Shown in pieces: positions 1 to 4,591 of a stretch of DNA of 12,724 nt. Made by a program: the position numbers and the translations under genes. Below the pieces are notes generated by a model, which saw only the letters and a program-made list of their open reading frames with translations, ran no database searches and was not told where the DNA came from. Each line of letters begins with the position of its first letter. Within the stretch, counting starts at the first letter, position 1. The stretch is from JAVBNW01 sp031551255 (GTDB lineage Bacteria > Bacillota > Clostridia > Christensenellales > UBA1750): NCBI GenBank assembly GCA_031551255.1, contig JAVBNW010000141.1:1-12724 (forward strand), read 5' to 3'.

Positions 1-33
1 GACGAAGGATATATGACTAACGGTTGGCAATAA
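1..33 (+). CDS. Possible 3' end of an upstream gene (partial)
   Basis: Reading from base 1, frame 1 is open for ten codons (DEGYMTNGWQ) and stops at TAA 31-33; the other two + frames hit stops within 18 bases. A strong + strand terminator follows 44 bases later, which is what one expects just after a gene end. Ten residues are too few to identify a family, and this could be chance. It lies in the AT-rich part of the window. Confidence 0.22.
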   Translation, partial: DEGYMTNGWQ

Positions 34-34
34 C

Positions 35-79
35 GCAAAAACCGCCTTGTAAGGTGCAATACGAAGTACCAGGTTTTGC
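35..79. repeat. Short imperfect inverted repeat
   Basis: GCAAAAACC (35-43) faces GGTTTTGC (72-79), with one extra A in the left arm. The spacer holds the small palindrome CCTTGTAAGG. It sits between the possible gene end at 33 and the terminator. It could be a protein-binding or recombination site, or chance; no function can be assigned. Confidence 0.25.
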
Positions 80-113
80 ACAGAGGCCCTAATTTGGGCC
101 TCTGTGCTTGTTT
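78..113 (+). terminator. Strong intrinsic terminator
   Basis: GCACAGAGGCCC (78-89) pairs perfectly with GGGCCTCTGTGC (96-107) around a six-base TAATTT loop, giving a 12-bp stem. It is followed by the T-rich tract TTGTTTGTTTTG. There is no T-tract on the other side, so it acts on + strand transcripts, presumably those of the gene that enters from the left. Confidence 0.85.
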
Positions 114-136
114 GTTTTGTGAACTTGCCCTATACT
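108..136 (+). promoter_or_regulatory. Putative sigma-A promoter of the nucleotidyltransferase gene
   Basis: TTGTTT (108-113) and TATACT (131-136) are separated by exactly 17 bases. The -10 box matches 5 of 6 consensus bases and the -35 only the TTG. The -35 overlaps the T-tract of the preceding terminator. A start near 143 would give a leader of about 40 bases before the ATG at 183. Confidence 0.45.
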
Positions 137-182
137 CATAACGAAGGTAATTTATATTTTGTGCATGGGAAAGGTGGAAAAC

Positions 183-713
183 ATGGGAAACTTAAAAATA
201 GTAAAAGATAATTTAAATTTATCAAGCATAGACGTACAATTTATTGACAAACCGCTTATCTTTGGTGGTATGGCTATGGAGTATTATGGTTTACGCACGC
301 ATGGAGACGATATTGACATGTTTGTTACCGACAAAGACTATAAATCCTTAGCAGATCGTTATCCTGAAAGTAGAAAAGATATCTGGGGAAATTTGTCTGT
401 CAATTTAGATAAGTACTCGTTTAATTTGTGCGTATGCCATATGGATTATGATTTTTACGCAAAAGAAGCAGTTGAATATGATGACTTTAAGATAATCTCA
501 TATGATCGACTTTACTTTATGGCGGCATCCGCTTGGAGAAGCGAAAAAAATGTGCAAAAACGTATTGATGATTTTGAACTGGTTTATTGGGCATATTACG
601 ATAAATGTAAAAATCCTAGATACGATAAATACTCAGAGGAACACAGATACATTTATGAAAACGTCCCTAACGGAACTGTTTATGGCGGGAAGTATCCCGA
701 CATAAAACCCTAA
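183..713 (+). CDS. Orphan minimal nucleotidyltransferase-fold protein
   Basis: A 176-residue protein from the ATG at 183, chosen because AAAGGTGG lies 6 bases upstream; TTG 159 and ATG 165 are in frame but lack a well-placed SD. Residues 27-47 carry the polymerase-beta nucleotidyltransferase signature: hydrophobic-GG (28-29), 13 residues, then Asp-Ile-Asp (43-45), with YYGLR between. This GG...DhD pattern binds Mg-NTP in families such as AbiEii-type toxins, MNT antitoxins and aminoglycoside nucleotidyltransferases. The C-terminal half is rich in Tyr and Asp and shows no second domain I recognise. No HEPN or AbiEi partner is visible. Codons are AT-rich, unlike the GC-rich genes to the right, suggesting horizontal transfer. 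The fold is fairly secure from the motif; the substrate is unknown, so no resistance or toxin role is claimed. Confidence 0.72.
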   Translation: MGNLKIVKDNLNLSSIDVQFIDKPLIFGGMAMEYYGLRTHGDDIDMFVTDKDYKSLADRYPESRKDIWGNLSVNLDKYSFNLCVCHMDYDFYAKEAVEYDDFKIISYDRLYFMAASAWRSEKNVQKRIDDFELVYWAYYDKCKNPRYDKYSEEHRYIYENVPNGTVYGGKYPDIKP

Positions 714-780
714 CTTTATCAAAATTACATTTAAAGCAACTTCTACTAATAAGCATTTTCTACAATGGGTTTGGGTCTCC

Positions 781-818
781 CAATAAACAAAAGAGGCAAG
801 TGTCAACGCACTTCCTCT
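781..818 (-). terminator. Terminator-like hairpin
   Basis: AGAGG-C-AAGTG (792-802, one bulged C) pairs with CACTTCCTCT (809-818). On the - strand it is followed by the T-rich TTTGTTTATTG (791 down to 781), so it could act as a second terminator for leftward transcripts that pass the 911-946 hairpin. Confidence 0.35.
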
Positions 819-832
819 GCTTGTTCTTCGAT

Positions 833-888
833 GGATGTCATGGGTAGGGTAGAGATTTGCAAAGCAAATGCTGCCCGACCTTGACACC
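833..888. repeat. 56-bp imperfect palindrome
   Basis: The core ATTTGC-AAA-GCAAAT (855-869) is flanked by GGGTAG (847-852) with CTGCCC (871-876), allowing one wobble, and further out by TGTCA (836-840) with TGACA (882-886). There is no T-tract at either end. It may be a structured RNA, a remnant of a mobile element or a protein site. Confidence 0.45.
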
Positions 889-910
889 AAAATCATCATA
901 AAAATTCGAC

Positions 911-956
911 AAGGGATGCTTGGCCGCACTTGGTCAAGCATCCCTTAATTGTTTTT
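911..956. terminator. Bidirectional intrinsic terminator
   Basis: AAGGGATGCTTG (911-922) pairs perfectly with CAAGCATCCCTT (935-946), extended by three more pairs including one wobble, around a GCACTT loop. It is followed by AATTGTTTTT on the + strand and by GTCGAATTTTT on the - strand. It sits between convergent genes and most likely ends the methyltransferase transcript. Confidence 0.75.
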
Positions 957-1045
957 CGCGACCAACCTTGCCGCACCCCGCCACAGCAGGCGGTTTTTGT
1001 CGTCCGCATCCTCTTTGTTCGTATGAAGACTGAGGCTTTTGCGAT

Positions 1046-1849
1046 CTAGGGCTTTTGCCCCACATACATCAGGTGTTCCGCCCAGCTCAATAGTTCCTCC
1101 CGCTCGCACAGCCGCTCGGATAAATCCAACCATGCGGCAACGACATGGGGTGATTGTGTCATAATATTACCCTCGCAGGGGGAGGTAACGCCCTCCTGGC
1201 CGAAGAAGTGCAGTTTCTTAATCGGAAAGCGCGCCATAAACGGCAAAACCTCGCGCTGTTGGATGAGAAACGCATGGGTAAATGCCGGGCCTGCATAACT
1301 TCTTGCTTCCGCCAACGCGGAGTAAAAGGCCTTATCGTCAGGCTCGGGGCTTGCCAGGGCGGCAGGATCGATTTTCATCGCGTAGATCAGGCCGCCGCTC
1401 ATGCTGATAAACGACACAAACAATGTGCCGCCGGGCTTTAGCAGGTTAAGGGCGGCTTGCACCGCTCGCGCGCGATCGTCCTCCTCAAGCAGGTGGTAAA
1501 GAGGCCCCATAAGCAACACGTGGTCAAAAAGGCCTGTAACCAGAACATCGGCCTCGCGCGCATCGCCCTGTAGGGCTTCAAGGCTAAGGCCTAACTCCTC
1601 GGCCTTAGCCCTGGCAAATGCCACGTTGCCGTCCGATAGATCCAGCAACGTCACATCCACGCCCTTTTCGGCCAGATAAAGCGAGTAGCGCCCCGGCCCG
1701 CCGCCGATATCCAGCACCCGGTCGCCGGGCTTCACATAGCGGTCTATGTGGCGGCAGGTGAGCAAAAATTCCGGCCTGCCCGCGATGCGCTCCCACTCGG
1801 CCTGAGCGCTTTGGTCGTAGTACTCCTTGACGATCCGTACGCTGTCCAT
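1046..1849 (-). CDS. Class I SAM-dependent methyltransferase with an attenuator leader
   Basis: A 267-residue Rossmann-fold methyltransferase. Residues 45-56 (VLDIGGGPGRYS) are the SAM-binding motif I, LLDLS at 68-72 is the end of strand 2 with its acidic residue, DHVLLMGPLYHLL (109-121) is the motif IV region, and LLKPGGTLFVS (136-146) is the post-IV strand. The C-terminal 120 residues (WAEHLMYVG near the end) follow the pattern of a family of clostridial stand-alone methyltransferases of unknown substrate. The start is the ATG at 1849, with GGGGAGA about 7 bases upstream; the frame is open 23 codons further back, but that extension runs through the terminator. It is transcribed from about 2050 through a leader ORF and an intrinsic terminator, which implies conditional expression. 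Acceptor could be RNA or a small molecule; this is not determined. It is not an Erm protein by motif. Confidence 0.88.
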   Translation of the reverse strand: MDSVRIVKEYYDQSAQAEWERIAGRPEFLLTCRHIDRYVKPGDRVLDIGGGPGRYSLYLAEKGVDVTLLDLSDGNVAFARAKAEELGLSLEALQGDAREADVLVTGLFDHVLLMGPLYHLLEEDDRARAVQAALNLLKPGGTLFVSFISMSGGLIYAMKIDPAALASPEPDDKAFYSALAEARSYAGPAFTHAFLIQQREVLPFMARFPIKKLHFFGQEGVTSPCEGNIMTQSPHVVAAWLDLSERLCEREELLSWAEHLMYVGQKP

Positions 1850-1874
1850 GAGTATCTCTCCCCTTTTTCCAATT

Positions 1875-1906
1875 AAAAAACGGATAGAAGCCGGTGCCTC
1901 TATCCG
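1875..1906 (-). terminator. Attenuator terminator in the methyltransferase leader
   Basis: In the leftward RNA, CGGAUAGAGGC pairs with GCUUCUAUCCG in an 11-bp stem with an ACCG loop, followed immediately by six U. One pair is G-U in this RNA but would be A-C in the other strand's RNA, so the hairpin is built for leftward transcription. It ends 26 bases before the methyltransferase ATG and downstream of the leader ORF, so it should stop transcription before the gene unless antiterminated. Confidence 0.82.
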
Positions 1907-1948
1907 CCGCAAACCCAAGCCAAGCGAATTATCGCTTGAGGATCAAGG
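1896..1948 (-). promoter_or_regulatory. Candidate antiterminator
   Basis: CCUUGAUCC at the end of the leader ORF (1948 down to 1940, leader codons 27-30) can pair with GGAUAGAGG of the terminator 5' arm (1905 down to 1897): seven Watson-Crick pairs, one G-U and one mismatch. The helix would enclose the hairpin CAAGCGA-TAAT-TCGCTTG (1938 down to 1921), whose loop contains the leader stop codon. Forming it would prevent the terminator. A ribosome finishing the leader would cover the 1940-1948 strand and favour termination. The pairing is visible in the sequence; its use is inferred. Confidence 0.42.
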
Positions 1949-2027
1949 GGACAAAGGCCCTGGTATCCATCGGATTGCCAAGCCAATTCGGGCCGTGATT
2001 CGATTTTGCAAAAAACGCGTATGCCAC
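1929..2027 (-). CDS. Leader peptide ORF upstream of the methyltransferase
   Basis: A 32-codon ORF from GTG 2027-2025 to TAA 1931-1929. It begins MAYAFFAKSNHG, contains PNWLGNPMDTRAF and ends VPLILKR. AAAGGGG lies 8 bases before the GTG, and a sigma-A-like promoter sits about 20 bases further up. It is followed by a hairpin at its own stop codon, an intrinsic terminator, and then the methyltransferase gene. The short length, the independent SD and its placement between promoter and terminator are the hallmarks of a regulatory leader peptide whose translation senses ribosome state. There is no run of one amino acid as in his or trp leaders; the FF, WLGNP and VPLILKR stretches could be stalling sites. 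I do not recognise the peptide. It could be a chance ORF, but its SD and context argue otherwise. Confidence 0.65.
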   Translation of the reverse strand: MAYAFFAKSNHGPNWLGNPMDTRAFVPLILKR

Positions 2028-2055
2028 TGCCCGATCCCCTTTCAAAATTTACATC

Positions 2056-2084
2056 AGTCTACACGCCTGATCAATGGTTGTCAA
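2056..2084 (-). promoter_or_regulatory. Sigma-A promoter of the leader-methyltransferase unit
   Basis: A perfect -35 TTGACA (2084 down to 2079), a 17-base spacer and the -10 TAGACT (2061 down to 2056, 4 of 6). The predicted start is near 2049, only about 20 bases before the leader GTG. The transcript would run about 200 bases before reaching the methyltransferase ATG. Confidence 0.72.
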
Positions 2085-2293
2085 CGAGTTTTTACGAATG
2101 TGCCGATCGTTTATGGATTCCCTCCCCCTTTTCTTCCCGTAGGCATAGCGGGCAGCCGCGAAGACAAAAACACACGCCTTGCCCGCCACTTGCCGCCACC
2201 CGGCTAGGCGATGAAAAACGCGTTGCAATTTCCAACCATGCGCTATAAGATGGCCATACGGCTACTATATGCGGATAGTTAGCAGGAGGAAAA
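2085..2293. other. Intergenic region between divergent promoters
   Basis: The 209 bases between the leftward promoter and the acetyltransferase show no convincing gene. A weak + strand promoter candidate is TTGCAA (2223-2228) and TATAAG (2244-2249) with a short 15-base spacer. A small inverted repeat CCCGTA/TAGCGGG lies near 2138-2152 without a T-tract. AGGAGGA lies 4 bases before the ATG at 2294. Confidence 0.4.
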
Positions 2294-2758
2294 ATGGACA
2301 TCACATACACGAATACCATTTCCGCTGAGGATTGCGATATACTGCGCCGCTCTGCCGGATGGCCCACAACGCAACCCGACCAAATACAATCAGGGTTGAG
2401 CAACAGCGCGTTTATCGTTGCTGCAAAACATGGAGAAATGACGGTCGGCATGGCGCGGATCGTTTCCGACGGCGGGTATGTCGCCTTTATAGTGGACGTT
2501 CTTGTATTGCCGGAGTACCAACGCAAAGGTATTGGCAAAGCCATGATGGGAAAAATTATGCAATACACCGGCGGCAAGCTGCATGACGGTTACTGTATAC
2601 AAGTGGATTTACTGGCCGCCAAGGATAAGGAACGATTCTATGAAGAATTTGGGTTTATCAAAAGGCCGAATGGTCATTTCGGCTCCGGTATGACCCAGCG
2701 GATAATAAAAGAGGCTGATCGTTCGTTCATTTGGAGTTGGCCGACTATACAACGATAG
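2294..2758 (+). CDS. GNAT-family N-acetyltransferase
   Basis: A 154-residue GNAT protein that would transfer an acetyl group from acetyl-CoA to an amine. VDVLVLPEYQRKGIGKAMM (68-86) is the diagnostic strand-4/helix-3 motif A; QRKGIG (76-81) is the pyrophosphate-binding Q/R-x-x-G-x-G loop. FYEEFGFIKRP (115-125) is motif B, with its conserved Tyr and GF. Residues 126-136 (NGHFGSGM) match the usual C-terminal end of this subgroup, so the last 18 or so residues are a short tail. The start ATG has the SD AGGAGGA. It faces away from the methyltransferase leader promoter and converges on htrA. Substrate is unknown: small molecule, peptide or polyamine are all possible. Confidence 0.88.
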   Translation: MDITYTNTISAEDCDILRRSAGWPTTQPDQIQSGLSNSAFIVAAKHGEMTVGMARIVSDGGYVAFIVDVLVLPEYQRKGIGKAMMGKIMQYTGGKLHDGYCIQVDLLAAKDKERFYEEFGFIKRPNGHFGSGMTQRIIKEADRSFIWSWPTIQR

Positions 2759-2765
2759 AACCGCA

Positions 2766-2791
2766 CGAAGGTCGGCTTTCGCCGGCCTTCG
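2766..2791. terminator. Stem-loop between convergent genes
   Basis: CGAAGGTCGGC (2766-2776) pairs with GCCGGCCTTCG (2781-2791) over 11 pairs, one of them a wobble, with a TTTC loop. There is no U-tract on either side, so it is a weak intrinsic terminator at best. A second small stem CGCCC/GGGCG follows at 2812-2825. Both lie between the acetyltransferase and htrA stops. Confidence 0.45.
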
Positions 2792-2838
2792 CGCTTCGCC
2801 ATCTATCTCATCGCCCGCTTGGGCGGAGCTTTGGGCGA

Positions 2839-4212
2839 TCAGTTGTCCACCATCTGGATATCTTCCATCAGGGTAAGTTGAAGCGTCATTTCCTGCCCGT
2901 CGCGCACGATCACCATATCCAGCGTGTCGCCGGGGGCGTGCTTGTCGCGGATGGCGATCAGATCGTCGTTGCTCTTAACTTCCTCGCCGCCTAGCGAAGT
3001 GATCACGTCGCCGATCTTGAGCCCGGCCTTTTCCGCCGCGGAGAAGTTCTCAATGTTTTGCACATAGGCGCCGATGGGCAGATTGTACGCCTTGGAAACC
3101 TCTTCGGTCACCGTCACGGTGCCAAGGCCCATCTTCGGCCTGCCGGTCACGTAGCCGTTTACTACGATATCGTCGATAACATCCTTTACATCATCAATCG
3201 GTATCGCAAAGCCGATTCCCTCTACGCCGATCGCCGAAGACTTCGCGTTGACGATGCCCACGACCTGGCCGTTGCCGTTCACCAGCGCGCCGCCGGAGTT
3301 GCCGGGGTTGATCGCGGCGTCAAACTGCAGAAGGTTCATGGTTTCATCCTCGATGGTGATCTCCCGCTCCGTCGCGCTGATGATGCCCTGCGTCACCGAG
3401 CCCGCCAGCTCGCCCAGCGGATTGCCGATGGCGATGGCGATATCCCCTACCTTCAGCGCGCCGCTCGCGCCAATTTCAGCCGCCGGCAGGTTGTCCGCCT
3501 CCACTTTGAGGATCGCGATGTCGGTCTTGCTGTCGCGGCCGACGAGCTTGGCCTCGTACTGCGTGCCGTCCTGAAGGTATACGGTAATCGTCTTGGCGCC
3601 GTCCACAACGTGGTTGTTGGTGACGATGTAGCCGTCCTTGGAGATGATCACGCCTGAGCCGCTGCCCTGGCCTTCGCTTTGCAGCGGGCCGAACGGCGTC
3701 ATTTGCTGGGTCGTAACCGTCGCATCGATCGCCACCACCGACGGGGAAACCTTTGCCGCGATTTCGGCGATCGTCATCGCGGAAGCGTTGGTCGCCACCG
3801 GCACCGCGCTCGGCCCTGCCGCCGCTTGCTGCTCAATCGTGCCCGCTTGCTGTTGTGTTTGCACCTGAGCCTTCGGAGCCAGGCCGTAGCCCACCGCAAC
3901 CCCGCCGATTCCGCCGATCGTCCCTCCCAGCAGTGCCGCGCTCAGCGTGCAGGCGACCACGATGCCGGCAATGCCCTTTTTCTTCTCGCGCTGCGGCGGT
4001 TGCTGGCCGCCATAAGATCCGTTTTGCGCTTGCTGATGCGTGTATTGATAGCTCTGCGCCGCCGGATAAACAAGCGGGTTCTGCTGTGCGTTTTGCTGCG
4101 CGCTTTGAACATCCTGCTGCGCGGGCGAGGTATACGTGCTTTGGCTCTGGGTGTAAGGGCTTTGGCTTTGCTCTGTACCGTTGTCATTGTCATATTCGTT
4201 AAACATGCTCAT
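2839..4212 (-). CDS. htrA: HtrA/DegP-like membrane-anchored serine protease
   Basis: A 457-residue envelope quality-control protease. Order: a hydrophilic Gln/Ser/Tyr-rich cytoplasmic segment (1-75), a KKK-flanked transmembrane helix (about 80-112), a Gln/Ala-rich linker, a trypsin-like domain (about 145-345) and one PDZ domain (about 355-445). The catalytic triad is intact: His201 in TNNHVV, Asp231 in SKTDIAIL, Ser306 in NPGNSGGALV. The PDZ is marked by AGLKIGDVI. One PDZ and an N-terminal anchor match the Gram-positive HtrA/YkdA type, which degrades misfolded exported proteins. The start is the ATG at 4212, with GGAGG 7 bases upstream; the 13-codon upstream extension includes that SD. A -10-like TACAAT (4255 down to 4250) lies upstream without a clear -35. 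In other Bacillota htrA is often CssRS-controlled; no CssR site was identified here. Confidence 0.95.
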   Translation of the reverse strand: MSMFNEYDNDNGTEQSQSPYTQSQSTYTSPAQQDVQSAQQNAQQNPLVYPAAQSYQYTHQQAQNGSYGGQQPPQREKKKGIAGIVVACTLSAALLGGTIGGIGGVAVGYGLAPKAQVQTQQQAGTIEQQAAAGPSAVPVATNASAMTIAEIAAKVSPSVVAIDATVTTQQMTPFGPLQSEGQGSGSGVIISKDGYIVTNNHVVDGAKTITVYLQDGTQYEAKLVGRDSKTDIAILKVEADNLPAAEIGASGALKVGDIAIAIGNPLGELAGSVTQGIISATEREITIEDETMNLLQFDAAINPGNSGGALVNGNGQVVGIVNAKSSAIGVEGIGFAIPIDDVKDVIDDIVVNGYVTGRPKMGLGTVTVTEEVSKAYNLPIGAYVQNIENFSAAEKAGLKIGDVITSLGGEEVKSNDDLIAIRDKHAPGDTLDMVIVRDGQEMTLQLTLMEDIQMVDN

Positions 4213-4263
4213 TTTCCAACCTCCATGTTTTGCTTCCTTTGATGTTGGCATTGTAACGCCGCT

Positions 4264-4383
4264 TTATGGATTGACTTTCACGTTTTTTGGGTGAGCCTGT
4301 GAAATAATGTGGCAAATGTGTGTCACCGTCGTCGCGAGCTGCATATCTCTTGCTTTCGCGTTGCGACGCAAAAGCTCGCTCAT
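4264..4383 (-). CDS. Possible small ORF, 39 residues
   Basis: An ATG at 4383 preceded by AGGAGG at 9 bases opens a 39-codon frame ending TAA at 4264, 51 bases before htrA and on the same strand. The peptide begins MSELLRRNAKARDMQL and ends HPKNVKVNP; it is basic with a hydrophobic middle, and has no signal peptide or known motif. The SD is well formed, but it lies in the base of the large palindrome, so its RNA could be hidden by folding. It could be a real small protein, an htrA leader ORF or chance. I do not recognise it. Confidence 0.4.
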   Translation of the reverse strand: MSELLRRNAKARDMQLATTVTHICHIISQAHPKNVKVNP

Positions 4384-4385
4384 TC

Positions 4386-4524
4386 CGCCGCTCCTCCTCT
4401 TCCCCAAAACCGCTGAGGCTATTTTAAGGAGTAAGAGGAACGGAGAACGCGGGTTCCGCGCCTTCTTCGTCCTTCCCAATCCTTAAAATAGCCTCAGCGG
4501 TTTTATGGACGAGGAGGGACCACG
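4386..4524. repeat. Very long palindrome (about 139 bp hairpin)
   Basis: Arms 4406-4430 and 4480-4504 are perfect 25-bp inverted repeats (left arm starts AAAACCGCTGAGG, right arm ends CTCAGCGGTTTT). The interior continues pairing (for example 4440-4447 with 4463-4470, and CGCGG 4448-4452 with CCGCG 4456-4460, loop GTT). Outside, 4392-4403 pairs with 4507-4518 with one mismatch, after two unpaired bases. The RNA of either strand would have similar numbers of wobble pairs, so there is no strand preference. T4 runs at the arm ends could allow bidirectional termination. Confidence 0.85.
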
Positions 4525-4531
4525 AAGCGGA

Positions 4532-4569
4532 CATACCCCCGATAACACCGCAGTGTTATCGGGGGTATG
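4532..4569. repeat. Perfect 17-bp hairpin
   Basis: CATACCCCCGATAACAC (4532-4548) pairs perfectly with GTGTTATCGGGGGTATG (4553-4569) around the loop CGCA. It begins 22 bases after the TrmN6-like stop on the leftward strand, where a terminator belongs, but no U-tract follows on either strand. It could be a transcript-stabilising 3' stem, a Rho-linked or protein-bound site, or a repeat. Confidence 0.8.
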
Positions 4570-4591
4570 AAGCGCAGTGCACCCCGACGAG

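Larger units (their letters stand above)
714..1045. other. Gene-free region with a series of hairpins
   Basis: This 332-base gap lies between the convergent nucleotidyltransferase and methyltransferase genes. I see no credible gene in it. It holds three successive inverted repeats, at 792-818, 833-888 and 911-946, listed separately. Composition changes from AT-rich to GC-rich at about 950, which may mark the edge of acquired DNA. Confidence 0.6.
4213..4591. other. Palindrome-rich region upstream of htrA
   Basis: This 379-base stretch between the TrmN6-like gene and htrA (both leftward) contains, from right to left, a perfect 17-bp hairpin (4532-4569), a roughly 139-base near-continuous palindrome (4386-4524), a small leftward ORF (4264-4383) with a smaller hairpin GCTTTCGCG/CGCAAAAGC inside it (4352-4375), and the htrA SD. 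No homologous gene is recognised. Confidence 0.7.

Noticed and set aside
633..1133. - strand open frames of 62-102 codons at the island edge
   Set aside because: They cross the terminator and hairpins, lack SD sequences, and overlap the ends of two better-supported genes.
1046..1849. Erm-type 23S rRNA methyltransferase, suggested by the leader
   Set aside because: The motif IV region (LMGPLYHLL) lacks the NxPF/Y-type adenine-N6 motif of Erm enzymes, so only a generic class I methyltransferase call is supported.
1875..2049. T-box or metabolite riboswitch in the methyltransferase leader
   Set aside because: No T-box AGGGUGGNACCGCG element or specifier-like stem could be found, and the leader is largely filled by a short ORF with an SD, which fits ribosome-mediated attenuation better.
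1827..2248. Two + strand open frames of 80-126 codons in the methyltransferase leader region
   Set aside because: No SD and Pro/Arg-rich translations. They run through the terminator and promoter that serve the leftward unit.
3058..4242. Several + strand open frames of 108-199 codons
   Set aside because: They are shadows of htrA, whose triad, PDZ and SD are clear. Their translations are Arg/His/Ala-rich low-complexity sequence.
4386..4569. CRISPR array
   Set aside because: The repeated sequences are inverted arms of two hairpins, not direct repeats with regular spacers, and no cas genes are present.
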